NCBI GenBank assembly: GCA_964412555.1
Contig: CAYPPG010000004.1
Span: forward strand, 62,001 to 126,000
Source of the DNA: CAYPPG01 sp964412555
GTDB lineage: Bacteria > Hinthialibacterota > Hinthialibacteria > Hinthialibacterales > Hinthialibacteraceae
Length of the DNA: 64,000 nucleotides
Direction: 5' to 3'
Notes under the pieces: model-generated
Told to the model about the DNA's origin: nothing
Databases searched by the model: none
What the model saw: only the letters and a program-made list of their open reading frames with translations
Part shown: in pieces, positions 15,666-25,315 of the stretch
Numbering within the stretch: position 1 is the stretch's first letter
Layout of the letters: the number at the start of each line of letters is the position of its first letter
Made by a program: the position numbers and the translations under genes

Positions 15666-18272
15666 CTATTGCCGATTTTCTTTTCGCAAACCATATATTT
15701 TCGGCAGTATTTCAGTTTTGGGATTGCAGCGAAGGGACCATTGCATGCGGTTTTTACCTTTATGTAGCGGGACATGGAAAAAGGTAGGGAGTTTTCGATT
15801 CGAACAGGCATCGAAACGCTCTGTTTCTTCGCCTTTCAAAATCACATTATTGAGAAGAATATGATCGATGAGCGGCTCTATCGTTTCTTCCGTTTCCATC
15901 AAGAGAAATGGAAGAACATCCGGGGGTTCGAATTGGAGACGGTAAATCCCCGTTCGTTCGACTTCGATTTCTCCCTCTACCCATAACAGGCATTCTTCCA
16001 TGGACGCATCTTCAATGATCTGCCCCATTGGAATTTTTGTCGAAGAAGATGTCGGAATAACGGTTTCCTCCATTAATTCTTCGGCTTGTCCGTTTTGACG
16101 ATATCCCAAAACGATCGCATCTTTATCGAGTGTTTGTTGTATTACCGGTACATCGGAAGTCGAAGATGGAAGCAATGCGAGTGGTCCTTTCCAATGAATC
16201 GCATCCAAGAATGATTCCTGCGTGGTTAATTGAAAACAGTCGATTCCGATCTCATGTCCATTTGATTTTTTATTTTTCCCTTTCACGATAATTTTCAATC
16301 GTGGCTCATCCGCCGCATGAAGGAAAATCGGTTTCGTTGTTGCCAAACGCCGGGGTTTCACACTCGAACTGTACAGATCAACTGCGGTAAAAAGAAGTTG
16401 GTCATCCAATTGCATATCGATAACCGGTCCCTTGGGCGATTGAGTCAAGAGACAATCGAACATATACCAGCCGGAGAAAAGAACTTGGGGAAGAATAAAG
16501 AGGATCGATGAATCGGTACCACTTGCCTCAAAGCGAAGTTGACAATTCCCACTCCAATCAGGACCGTATGGAAGCATATCCTGTGGTTCATATATATCCG
16601 TGCAGTCAACAATGATTTGCTTTTCCGCTTCAATAGAGGGAACGGGGAACCCTACCGGTTCCTCCTGATTTAGAGGCGGATCGGTGGTTTTCTCTTTACT
16701 TGATACAAATAGTGTTTGGGTTAGCGGGATAGTACGAAATCGGCGTGCCCCCGGAGATCCCGGCCAGCGCAACGAGTTATGCGGTTCTTCCTGATACCAA
16801 TACACCGTCGATGCATAATCGCACCGCTTTGTATTTCCATGACCATGTTCAAAACCAATCAGTATCCCGTTTTCAAAGGAATAGGGAGCCGGAAGGAACA
16901 ATCTCATCACACTGTTGAATCCATGCAAATCAGAGACACCTCCCGCTAAAGGCCAATTGTTGGATTGTACCTCCCACGCTTGATCAAAAAAGCCATCATT
17001 TCCCGTTCCAGGGAAAAAAGGAGGATATGAATATGAATCCACAAATATCATCGCATCACTCTGGGGAGAAGGTGTGCGAATCATGCTAAGTCCAATGACA
17101 TGCCCTTTCCCGTTTGCGTTTAAAGACACGAAATTCCGATTTGGATCACAAAGCGGCTCCGTGAAATCCTCATTGAATGTGACCGGTGCAAGTTTCGTTT
17201 CTGTATCCCGTGTCCACCACGCATGAAACGTGCGCAAAGGATCGGAAAGTTCATCGACTTTTTGAATATAACAAGTTATTTCGACTTTGACCGATCCCGA
17301 CATATGGGCGTTTTCAAGAGCCAAGCATGCGTTTTGGTGAAAAGGCATCGGAAAATAGCAATACCGCTGGCCATCATTCTGTTTCCCCACTGCAATGGTG
17401 CTCGTATTTCCACCCAAAAAATCAAATGCCGGAGCGATGACACTCGGTTCAGGTTCCTCGTCCCAGTAACAAAGCAGTAGCAAGCCGCGCCCAACATCTT
17501 CTTCATTTCCCGCCCAACGCATTTGAATACCTTTGATAACGGCAGGCCCCGTGAAAGTAGCAAAGTCGATGATTTCTCCAGCGGGAATCGATACGGAGAT
17601 TTTCACGGCTTGAGTATAATCCTCCTTCGCAAATGGTAGGGAAGGCCGCACACGAAACAGCTTTGCCGCTTCCGAAAGCACCTTTTCATCATCAGAATCC
17701 GGAGGGATGGTCAGTGGTTCTACTTCTGTCTCAGCCGAAAAAGTTATCGATTCGATTTGATGATAACACGGTTGAGAAACAGCAATTTCACAGGATCGCC
17801 GATAAGGGATAGGGATATATGACCAATGAGAACCTTCCAAATCATGAGTCCCCCGGACAAAGGGCCGCATGAATGGTTTTTTACGGCTAAGAAACAAATC
17901 ACGGAATTTCTCATCAAGAAATGGAGTTTCATCACCATCGAGCCGAATCCGAATCCGGCCAGCCGGATTCGCCGACCAGATCCGTGTGACAGCACCAGGC
18001 CCCTTCATTTCTGCAATGATATACCACTCGCCCTCTTTTCGAATATACCCCTTTCCATCGTTGTTTCCACCGGTTGCATCGAAACTCGTATGGATTTGCA
18101 CAGCAGAAACCGGCGGTTCCCATAAGGAGTCGAGGTGAAACGTTTTTTGCAGTAAATAGGAAAAAGAAATGGAAGCATCACGTCCAAAGACCGGAAGTAC
18201 ATGAATAAGAAACAAAACAGCAACGATCAATACATAGGGAATAGCACTATGAAATCGAAATGCAGCAAACAA
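15666..18272 (-). CDS. DUF2961 / GH172-like glycoside hydrolase, exported
   Basis: 868 residues, apparently starting at TTG 18272 (GAGG about ten bases upstream), with a hydrophobic export segment (IPYVLIVAVLFLIHVLPVFG). The N-terminal two thirds match the DUF2961 jelly-roll family: SFDATGGNNDGKGYI, GAVTRIWSANPAGRIRIRLDG, GPAVIKGIQMRW, a second jelly roll, then FPGTGNDGFFDQAWEV and DYASTVYWYQEEPH, which correspond to the GTGxEDYF and YWYQ motifs. GH172 members cleave difructose anhydride or arabinofuranosyl links. The last ~300 residues are additional beta-rich modules of unclear role. The gene follows the HtrA-like gene by 14 bp and precedes the cyclophilin-like gene, suggesting an operon. 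Confidence 0.75.
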   Translation of the reverse strand: MFAAFRFHSAIPYVLIVAVLFLIHVLPVFGRDASISFSYLLQKTFHLDSLWEPPVSAVQIHTSFDATGGNNDGKGYIRKEGEWYIIAEMKGPGAVTRIWSANPAGRIRIRLDGDETPFLDEKFRDLFLSRKKPFMRPFVRGTHDLEGSHWSYIPIPYRRSCEIAVSQPCYHQIESITFSAETEVEPLTIPPDSDDEKVLSEAAKLFRVRPSLPFAKEDYTQAVKISVSIPAGEIIDFATFTGPAVIKGIQMRWAGNEEDVGRGLLLLCYWDEEPEPSVIAPAFDFLGGNTSTIAVGKQNDGQRYCYFPMPFHQNACLALENAHMSGSVKVEITCYIQKVDELSDPLRTFHAWWTRDTETKLAPVTFNEDFTEPLCDPNRNFVSLNANGKGHVIGLSMIRTPSPQSDAMIFVDSYSYPPFFPGTGNDGFFDQAWEVQSNNWPLAGGVSDLHGFNSVMRLFLPAPYSFENGILIGFEHGHGNTKRCDYASTVYWYQEEPHNSLRWPGSPGARRFRTIPLTQTLFVSSKEKTTDPPLNQEEPVGFPVPSIEAEKQIIVDCTDIYEPQDMLPYGPDWSGNCQLRFEASGTDSSILFILPQVLFSGWYMFDCLLTQSPKGPVIDMQLDDQLLFTAVDLYSSSVKPRRLATTKPIFLHAADEPRLKIIVKGKNKKSNGHEIGIDCFQLTTQESFLDAIHWKGPLALLPSSTSDVPVIQQTLDKDAIVLGYRQNGQAEELMEETVIPTSSSTKIPMGQIIEDASMEECLLWVEGEIEVERTGIYRLQFEPPDVLPFLLMETEETIEPLIDHILLNNVILKGEETERFDACSNRKLPTFFHVPLHKGKNRMQWSLRCNPKTEILPKIYGLRKENRQ

Positions 18273-18286
18273 AACAAAGCCGTCCT

Positions 18287-19414
18287 CTACCCTTCTCCAC
18301 GTTTTTGGGTTTTCACTTGTTTCGTGAGGTTTTGGGAGCCTCGCTGGATTTCCACATCCACAAATTCATTGGGTTTGGAATTGAGAATATAATAGATCAA
18401 ATCGATTCCCTGGTTAACCTTTTGGCCGTTAAAACCGACGATGATATCCCCTTTTTTCAATCCGGCGGATTTTGCGGGGCTGTTCTCTTCCAACTTTTCG
18501 ATGATAATGCCGGCAATATCCTGTTTAAATTCAATTCCAGGAATCCATCCGTGTTCAATTTTGCCGTTTTTGATGATTTCAAGGGCAGAATCAACCACCA
18601 TATCACTGGGAATCACAAAAGAAATCCCCGGCCAATCGTCCCGATGATATTCAGTCGCCAACATGCCGATCAATTGACCGGAAGGACTGAAGACAGGCGC
18701 ACCGTCATTGCCGGGATAAAAAGGAAGATTGGTCTGGATATACCGTTCATATTCGAACAATCCCACGGTTCGATAATAACCACCGATCATGCCTGAATAC
18801 GGAGTGGCGTGTAAATCGTAGGGACGTTGGATGGCAATGATGTGAGAGGTAATCGGCAACATTCCGGAAACACGAGTGATGTCGACATGTACAGGAAAAG
18901 AAGCATCCTTGATTTCCAAGACAGCGACACCGGTCGTATTGTCCATCCCGAGAAGTTCCGCCACGAGTCTCCGGTTATGGTCGTCCCGAAGAGTGATATG
19001 TCCCTCTAGTGTCGCACTGCGCACAACCGTACTGAGAGTCACCAAATGTTGGCTGTCAATTGCAAAACCTGCACCGCGGAAATGGTTGTTGGATATCAAC
19101 TGGTTTTTATAAATTTCAAGATGTTTTTCCACGCGGTTCAGTAGATTTTCGAAAATCATAAAGCCACCCCCGCTATTGTTATTCCCCCCGAAAATATCAT
19201 CCATCATTTTTTCTTGATATTCACTGAGACGTTTGATGGAATCTTCATAACTCCGCATAATATGTTCTTTGGGAATTTCCACATCGACAGAATACACAGC
19301 GGGAGAATTACGAGAAAAAGTTTCGTAAAATGCCCAGTCCCCTTGCGCACAAACGGTTGATGTAACGAATAGTGCAAGGAAAGTGAAGCTGTTTTGTTTT
19401 GTGTGAAACTTCAT
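18287..19414 (-). CDS. HtrA-like trypsin-fold/PDZ protein without catalytic triad (pseudoprotease)
   Basis: 375 residues with a signal peptide (FTFLALFVTSTVCAQG). A trypsin-like domain (about residues 110-260) and a C-terminal PDZ domain (SPAKSAGLKKGDIIVGFNGQKV) give the HtrA/Deg architecture. The catalytic positions are changed: HLVTLSTVV has Thr129 where HtrA has His, DNTTGVAVLEI has Gly162 for the Asp, and YPGNDGAPVF has Asp237 for the nucleophilic Ser. Surrounding core residues are well kept, so this looks like a folded protein that cannot cleave peptides. It may bind misfolded or exported substrates. Upstream of the GH172-like gene in the same direction. Confidence 0.78.
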   Translation of the reverse strand: MKFHTKQNSFTFLALFVTSTVCAQGDWAFYETFSRNSPAVYSVDVEIPKEHIMRSYEDSIKRLSEYQEKMMDDIFGGNNNSGGGFMIFENLLNRVEKHLEIYKNQLISNNHFRGAGFAIDSQHLVTLSTVVRSATLEGHITLRDDHNRRLVAELLGMDNTTGVAVLEIKDASFPVHVDITRVSGMLPITSHIIAIQRPYDLHATPYSGMIGGYYRTVGLFEYERYIQTNLPFYPGNDGAPVFSPSGQLIGMLATEYHRDDWPGISFVIPSDMVVDSALEIIKNGKIEHGWIPGIEFKQDIAGIIIEKLEENSPAKSAGLKKGDIIVGFNGQKVNQGIDLIYYILNSKPNEFVDVEIQRGSQNLTKQVKTQKRGEG

Positions 19415-19528
19415 TGTCCCTTTATCCTAGATTTGATCTTTGCATAGCTCTTGGAAACCACTCAACAAACGAAATCACATATCCAAAGTAACGATACCTT
19501 ACTATGCCGGCTTAATGCAAGAGTTCAA

Positions 19529-21001
19529 CTAATTTTTCTGCATCGTCAATAAGGTTTGAACAGGGATTTCAGGTGGTTCGCGACGGAACGCTTTGTCGAT
19601 AAAAGCCGGTTGATGCCAAAGAGATGGCAATCCGATTTTTCCCCGTTCGGCTAATTTCTGCTTATTCCTGTACACCCAATCAAGAAACATCAGTTTTAAT
19701 TTTGTCGTATGAAGACATGCCAAGAATCTCTTCGAAAAACGAAACAAAAGGGGATAACTCACGAAAAAATGTGCACACTGTCCGATTTTTTCGATCAGTT
19801 CCTTATCGTTGAGTTGAAAACCAACAGGCAAATGATCCTGATACTCCCTTGGTATATCCTCCAGGCGACCGCTGAAGCCATATTCTTTCGCCATTTCCCC
19901 CAACACCGTCCCTGGATAGGGTTGAAAAAAATAGAATAAATTGACATGAACTCTGCAGCGCAGGTTCAATTCAATGGTAGACAAGGCAGTATCGACCGTT
20001 TCACCAGGCACCCCAAAAATATTATGCCCACAGACTTTGATCTCGTACTTATTGAACAACTCACAAGCTCGAATGATTTGGTCGTTTGTGACTTTTTTCG
20101 CCAATACTCGATTCCGGATATCTTCGGAGCCGGATTCGATTCCCATTGCCACACGAATGCAGCCGGCATCTGCCAACAGGCGAACGATTTCTTCGTTTGT
20201 CAGGTCACCACGAACACTGCAAAAAAAGGGGAGAGCGATTTCTTTTTGATAGCGAGGAAGAAATTCGCGTAACCAGCGCCGATTTAAAATAAAAGTATCA
20301 TCCTGGAATGCTACATAGATTATTTTGTACTTTTCTTTCAACCAATGCAGTTCGGCCAAGACACTATCGACACTGCGAAACCGAGTCCATCGACCGGGTT
20401 GTTTCGTTTTGGCGATATTGTTAAAACAGAAAGTACAATCGTATGGACAACCACGGCCCGCCATAACATATCCGGTTCGATGCCTCCAAATCAGTGTATC
20501 ACGAATCAACTCACGGTCAGGAAACGGCAACTCGTTCATTTCTTTTTCAGTAAGAAAAGGACGATTGGGATTCCGTATAATCCGCCCATTCACTTTAAAA
20601 GACATTGAAGAAATCGAAGTGTAATCCTGACCCTTTTCCAGTGCGTTCACCAACTCCAATGTGGGATATTCTCCTTCTCCCGTGCAAATGGCATCGACTC
20701 CTTCTTCTTCGATCATTTGGGGAAAGAAAATGGGGTGCGGTCCACCGAACAACGAGAAGGCTTGGTGAACTTTTTTGATTTCACGATTCACTTCGAGATA
20801 GCGAGGTACATGGCTGGAAGCGACTGAATAGGCAAGAACTCCAGGATTCAATCGCTTGATTTTTTCTCGATAATCCTCCGATTCATCGATATTGACGGCA
20901 GTGACTTTATGCCCCGCTTCCTTTAGAATAGCGGAGATATAGGAAAGCCCGAGTGGTTGATGAAGGAGAATGATTTTGTCGATAATAAAGGTGACGTGCA
21001 T
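19529..21001 (-). CDS. B12-binding-domain radical SAM protein
   Basis: 490 residues. The N-terminal cobalamin-binding-type Rossmann domain (about 1-135) has GLSYISAILKEAGHKVTAVN, FGGPHPIFFP and ICTGEGEYPTLEL. The radical SAM core begins at GRGCPYDCTFCFNNI, with the CxxxCxxC cluster motif, followed by VAFQDDTFILN, GCIRVAMGIESGSE and FGVPGE. This is the large class represented by BchE and hopanoid or lipid methylases; N-terminal motifs alone do not show cobalamin dependence, and the classic DxHxxG motif is not evident. The C-terminal ~90 residues are basic. Start ATG at 21001. Confidence 0.82.
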   Translation of the reverse strand: MHVTFIIDKIILLHQPLGLSYISAILKEAGHKVTAVNIDESEDYREKIKRLNPGVLAYSVASSHVPRYLEVNREIKKVHQAFSLFGGPHPIFFPQMIEEEGVDAICTGEGEYPTLELVNALEKGQDYTSISSMSFKVNGRIIRNPNRPFLTEKEMNELPFPDRELIRDTLIWRHRTGYVMAGRGCPYDCTFCFNNIAKTKQPGRWTRFRSVDSVLAELHWLKEKYKIIYVAFQDDTFILNRRWLREFLPRYQKEIALPFFCSVRGDLTNEEIVRLLADAGCIRVAMGIESGSEDIRNRVLAKKVTNDQIIRACELFNKYEIKVCGHNIFGVPGETVDTALSTIELNLRCRVHVNLFYFFQPYPGTVLGEMAKEYGFSGRLEDIPREYQDHLPVGFQLNDKELIEKIGQCAHFFVSYPLLFRFSKRFLACLHTTKLKLMFLDWVYRNKQKLAERGKIGLPSLWHQPAFIDKAFRREPPEIPVQTLLTMQKN

Positions 21002-21173
21002 TGTTACAAATGGAACTACGAAACAGTTCGCATGATCATCGATTCAGTTATTCACGAGTATTTATTTTCAAAAAGGTATCCTTATAATTTTAACGGTATT
21101 GCTTTTTAATCCTTTTCAAGAAATGTACTTGGAGAATTTTATCACATAACTAACTCAAATTTCAAGGGATAAG

Positions 21174-23045
21174 TTGACTGACTTCGTAATCTTTTTTCTT
21201 GCCGGCTTTGGATTGATCACAGGATGTGAGGTGATAGGAAGCCTATTCTTGCAAAGTTCGATGTCCAAATCGAAACGATATTCATTTATCGTTCTCTTTG
21301 GAGTGGGGCTTACCATTCTCTCCTTATTTCTTATCCTTCTCGGTCTAATCGGAATCTATACAGAAATCTCAATGTATATTGTACTCGCCCTGTTGATCTT
21401 TGCAGGGGTGTGGCGTTGCGGATCTTTATTTCATCAAAACGGATTCACTTTCGAATCATGGGAAAAGGAACAAGAATTTTTGCCCATGATTATGAGAATT
21501 TGCCTGACAGTCATGCTAGTCGTCTGTTTTGCCTCGCTGATGACTCCGGAAACAAGGCATGACCCCTATGATTATCACTTGACCGTACCGACGCTCTATC
21601 TCGCCTATGAATATATCGCAGAAATTCCGTGGCATGTGTTTACTTACATGCCTAAAAACGGGGAAATTCTATACGGACTTGGTTTGGGAGTGGGGAACGA
21701 TTCGGTCACCAAACTATTTCATTTCATATTCGGATGTCTTTGTATCTTTACCATTTCAACTTTCATGAAGGAAATCGGGAATAAAAAGGTCAGCATACTT
21801 GCAGCGTTGTTGACAGTGACTTTACCGTTATTCGGATTTCTTTCCACTTCCTCCTATATCGATCTTGCACGTGCATATTGGGAATTATTGGCACTATATT
21901 GTTTATTTCACTGTTGGAACGACGAGCCGACCGATTCTTCCGGCTGGCTTGTTTTATCGGCGCTTTTTGCCGGGATGGCATTGGGAACCAAATATGTTGC
22001 TTGGCTTGTCTTCTTGCCCCCCTATTCAATATTGTTTGGATTGTGCTTCGCTCATCGATACAAAAACAGAAAGAGAACGTTATTTGTCATACCATTCGTT
22101 TTTATGCTTCCTTTTATACCCTGGTTAATCCTCAATGTCGTTTGGACAAGCAATCCATTCTATCCTCTGTTTCCCTCTATCTTTGGAATGAATACTCCGG
22201 CGGCAAAAGAAGCCTATGAATTTTTCCGGGGGCATGCTCCTCCAGCGGATGTATATACATTGTCAAATATTTTTCCTTATATCTTCATGCGGTTTCACCG
22301 TCTTTTATTAGATGGTAATGCCCTTGTACTTGTAGGAATCATGGCGATTCTCATGTTGCCTTGGTGGCGCAAACAACTGGGGTCCGAGGTGGGAACGCCT
22401 TTCGTTTGGAAAGGATTGAATTTGTATATTGTCCTTTCAGGCACAATTTTTTTACTTGCCTGCAACAATGACGACGGCCGTTTTTGCTTCAGTGCCATTG
22501 CCACATTATCGATACCGGCAGCGATGTTTCTTCTCGCTCTTCATGATTATGTTCAGAAAAATTCTTCGCTGGGCCAGATTGTTTTACCCTTTATCGTTCT
22601 CGTGTTCTTTCTGAACGGATTGATGTTTCGCAAATCGCAGATACAAGATTTAAATGAAGCGATTATGCCGATCATAACGGAGAGCCAACGGGAAGAATGG
22701 TTGTCCCGCAAGTTTCCCAACTATCCCCTTGTCCAATGGGCGAATGAACATCTTCCCGAAAACGCATTTGTGTTGGGAATGGGGTATCCTTTGCAGAGAA
22801 AACATATTTCAGGTGTGAAATACGGTTATATTCCATTTTTCGAGGGAATCGATCCGGAAATTTCGCCGCAAGAACTCTCATCCATCCTTCAAAAAAACGG
22901 TGTCACTCATCTCGTCAAACCATTTCACGACTTTTCTTATTCGATCGATTTCTCAATTCTACTCGCTCATCATCTCGAACCGGAATATCAATACCGTGGA
23001 ATGACTCTTTACTCTTTAACCGAAAGTAATAACGTTTCAAATTGA
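21174..23045 (+). CDS. Polytopic membrane protein, GT-C glycosyltransferase-like
   Basis: 623 residues beginning at TTG 21174 (AAGG-containing site upstream) with about twelve hydrophobic segments. The first long extramembrane loop carries TRHDPYDYHLTVPTLYLAYEYI, an acidic loop in the place where GT-C enzymes hold their catalytic residue, followed by FTYMPKNGEILYGLGLG. The C-terminal ~110 residues are soluble (YPLVQWANEHLPENAF, GVTHLVKPFHDFSY). It resembles putative undecaprenyl-linked sugar transferases of uncultured bacteria. The assignment rests on topology and the loop, so the reaction is uncertain. Divergent from the radical SAM gene, 172 bp apart. Confidence 0.55.
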   Translation: MTDFVIFFLAGFGLITGCEVIGSLFLQSSMSKSKRYSFIVLFGVGLTILSLFLILLGLIGIYTEISMYIVLALLIFAGVWRCGSLFHQNGFTFESWEKEQEFLPMIMRICLTVMLVVCFASLMTPETRHDPYDYHLTVPTLYLAYEYIAEIPWHVFTYMPKNGEILYGLGLGVGNDSVTKLFHFIFGCLCIFTISTFMKEIGNKKVSILAALLTVTLPLFGFLSTSSYIDLARAYWELLALYCLFHCWNDEPTDSSGWLVLSALFAGMALGTKYVAWLVFLPPYSILFGLCFAHRYKNRKRTLFVIPFVFMLPFIPWLILNVVWTSNPFYPLFPSIFGMNTPAAKEAYEFFRGHAPPADVYTLSNIFPYIFMRFHRLLLDGNALVLVGIMAILMLPWWRKQLGSEVGTPFVWKGLNLYIVLSGTIFLLACNNDDGRFCFSAIATLSIPAAMFLLALHDYVQKNSSLGQIVLPFIVLVFFLNGLMFRKSQIQDLNEAIMPIITESQREEWLSRKFPNYPLVQWANEHLPENAFVLGMGYPLQRKHISGVKYGYIPFFEGIDPEISPQELSSILQKNGVTHLVKPFHDFSYSIDFSILLAHHLEPEYQYRGMTLYSLTESNNVSN

Positions 23046-23139
23046 ATTTTCCCTCCTAAAACACACTTTTGTTCATCTCTTTCTTGGTTTTCTCCACCAA
23101 TTATTATTCATTGCAATGTAAAGTCGGAATGTTGAAAAA

Positions 23140-23703
23140 TCATGGTCCAAACACATTGATATCGCCATGGCTGTTCAGACCATTACTCGAATCATAGGTC
23201 AGTGCATCGGGAAAACGGGGACTGAACTGCCAATTCATCAAGGAATCCGGACCACGGCTGGAGAGTAGATAGACATACCGTTCATACTCGTCGGTAGTGC
23301 TAAATTGGTGGATGGTCGGATGAAATTGTGATTCGAGATAGCGATAGGGATCACCAACAAATTCTCCTCCCAGCGTATTGTACCCTCCGGTTTCTTGAAC
23401 ATGTTTGGCGGCAAATACATCCAGTGGAATGGAAGACATATAGGCTATGGGTGTGGTTAAATATACAAAACGCAAAATATGTGGATCAATCCACCCACTT
23501 CCGGTATGGGATGGAGGAAATTTGTTGTTGTCCAACCGATAGGCATTGAGAGCCAATTCAATCGCTTCAATATCACCATAAGCGCGTGCCAGTTTCGCCC
23601 GCACCTGAGCATTCAAGAAATTCGGTACCGCAATCGCCGCCAAAATTCCGATGATCGCAACAACGATCAATAATTCGATCAATGTAAATCCATCTTTTCT
23701 CAT
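23140..23703 (-). CDS. Type IV pilin-like / type II secretion pseudopilin
   Basis: 187 residues with leader MRKDG and the N-terminal methylation motif FTLIELLIVVAIIGILAA, then VPNFLNAQVRAKLARAYGDI. GGGGAGG lies just upstream of the ATG. The body has YRLDNNKFPPSHTG, TTPIAYMSSIPLDVF, YVYLLSSRGPDSLMNW and YDSSNGLNSHGDINVFGP. The last three match the equivalent segments of the other pseudopilins at 9129 and 56714, while the middle differs. Membrane-anchored subunit of a secretion or pilus-like filament; no assembly genes nearby. Confidence 0.85.
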   Translation of the reverse strand: MRKDGFTLIELLIVVAIIGILAAIAVPNFLNAQVRAKLARAYGDIEAIELALNAYRLDNNKFPPSHTGSGWIDPHILRFVYLTTPIAYMSSIPLDVFAAKHVQETGGYNTLGGEFVGDPYRYLESQFHPTIHQFSTTDEYERYVYLLSSRGPDSLMNWQFSPRFPDALTYDSSNGLNSHGDINVFGP

Positions 23704-23769
23704 ATTGACCTCCCCAATCAGTTATAAGCGATTTTCCGAATAATTTATGCGCATGTCAAGTGAAAATTA

Positions 23770-24729
23770 TTATTGTCTTCGTTCTTTCCACAATTTGTGC
23801 AAATCTTTCCACCCGATCAAATGTACTCCTTGATCGTGAATAAATTCCCGCATTTCCGGGTCGGTGAAGACTCGATGATCCATGATTCGCTGGCGATGAG
23901 AGTTGGTAATCGCTTCGATCTCCGGTGAGGGAGAAGCTAAATGAATGATGATTTCCGATACGCCAGGCTTCAGATTTTTGATGACATTTTTGTAAAATGC
24001 TTCCGATTCTTCCACCGCTGTATCGTGAATAGAATAAAGCGCATCCAACATTGGAACACCACGCGCATCCATCATATCTACAAAGGATTGCGGATACAGC
24101 TGGCTATCTCCTGCCCTTTTGCGGATTTCCGGTGTCAAATGAAACAACATGAAGGGGATATCATATTCTTCCGCGAGTTTGACCGCTACCTCGAAGAATT
24201 CCTTTTTTGCATAAAGAGTTCCCATATGCGAATCCAAATGAGTGGGCTTCATACCATTTTTTAACGCGAATTCAATCTGTGCCCGTATTTCAGCCCCGAT
24301 CTCTTCCGCATTCGCTGATCCCAAAACTCCCCCAACATTTCGATGCATATATCCCTGCGAGTCTATCAATCCAGGAACAAGTGACGCTACTGCTAATGGT
24401 CTCCACCGATAGTCTTTCCATTCCGATGTGTGCGTCAAATGCAGTCCTATATCGACATCCGGATGATTGCGTGCATAGTCTGCAACCTCTAAAAACCAGG
24501 GACAGGGCACCATTACACTACCGGAGGTCACAATTCCTTTTTCCAAGGCATCGAAACTTGCCGTATTGGCGGAGTGGCTCATGCCAATATCATCAGCATG
24601 GATGATCAATAATTTGGCCTTGGCCGGAAAGCCCAAGCGCTCCGCTACGGTTTTGCTTTGTTTTTCAAGAGCCGTCATTCCGAATACCAGAAAGAGTACA
24701 AATACATAAAGTTGCGATGTATGAATCAT
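23770..24729 (-). CDS. YdjC/ChbG-family carbohydrate deacetylase, exported
   Basis: Start placed at the ATG giving MIHTSQLYVFVLFLVFG, which has AGGGG about six bases upstream and opens a signal peptide; a longer reading from 24792 is less likely. The domain shows the YdjC metal-site set: LLIIHADDIGMSHSANTA (Asp pair), SGSVMVPCPWF, DIGLHLTHTSEW (His), THLDSHMGTLYA (His) and SEIIIHLASPSPEIE. The family removes N-acetyl groups from chito- or similar oligosaccharides. Here it is likely periplasmic, alongside other glycan-processing enzymes. Preceded by a small lipoprotein gene 81 bp upstream. Confidence 0.85.
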   Translation of the reverse strand: MIHTSQLYVFVLFLVFGMTALEKQSKTVAERLGFPAKAKLLIIHADDIGMSHSANTASFDALEKGIVTSGSVMVPCPWFLEVADYARNHPDVDIGLHLTHTSEWKDYRWRPLAVASLVPGLIDSQGYMHRNVGGVLGSANAEEIGAEIRAQIEFALKNGMKPTHLDSHMGTLYAKKEFFEVAVKLAEEYDIPFMLFHLTPEIRKRAGDSQLYPQSFVDMMDARGVPMLDALYSIHDTAVEESEAFYKNVIKNLKPGVSEIIIHLASPSPEIEAITNSHRQRIMDHRVFTDPEMREFIHDQGVHLIGWKDLHKLWKERRQ

Positions 24730-24810
24730 AACAATCCCCTTTAGTATAAAAAATGACTCGTCGACAACGAGATGAGGGGAGTGTAGCGGCAAAAGGCTGA
24801 AAAATGAACG

Positions 24811-25095
24811 CTAAAGAGTGTGATCGGAGGGAAGATAGACAAATTCACTAGATGGATCTGCCGGGAAAGGATCAAGTATTATCGGCGCAAACGCAGTCAT
24901 TTCTTGAAACGGATTGTACGTTTTAAATTCTTTATCATGGCTTTTATTCGGAATGTCCATTGGATTAACTGGATGGCACGGTATTTCCATTTGATTATTA
25001 TGTAGCAGCATCATCAACGGTGAAATTGGAATCGTAATCGCAGTACAACCGGAGAGCATTCCGATCATTAAAAGTGGTATGCAAAGTTTTTTCAT
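24811..25095 (-). CDS. Small hypothetical lipoprotein
   Basis: 94 residues. Clear lipoprotein signal: MKKLCIPLLMIGMLSGC, with Cys17 as the acylation site. The mature part is short, Pro- and Asn-rich, without recognisable domain (NPMDIPNKSHDKEF, FAPIILDPFPADPSSEF). It may be cotranscribed with the downstream YdjC gene. Function unknown. Confidence 0.55.
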   Translation of the reverse strand: MKKLCIPLLMIGMLSGCTAITIPISPLMMLLHNNQMEIPCHPVNPMDIPNKSHDKEFKTYNPFQEMTAFAPIILDPFPADPSSEFVYLPSDHTL

Positions 25096-25315
25096 GATTC
25101 AAACAACCTTATAATCGGATAACCTATTTATTGAAGAGAGCATTACCTATATCCGTTTAATAACGATTAAAGGATTGTACATGACAACAAGAATCCTTCG
25201 ATTTTCTATATTGTATAACGTTTTTCTCGAATTGTAATTCAAGCTCGCAAAAATTCACAACATCCATTGATCGTAATGGAAAGAATTAGTACACTGGGCA
25301 GTAAGGTTTGATATC

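Noticed and set aside
15656..15811. Longer N-terminus for the cyclophilin-like protein
   Set aside because: The extra residues overlap the end of the GH172-type gene in another frame, and a ribosome site sits just before the internal ATGs.
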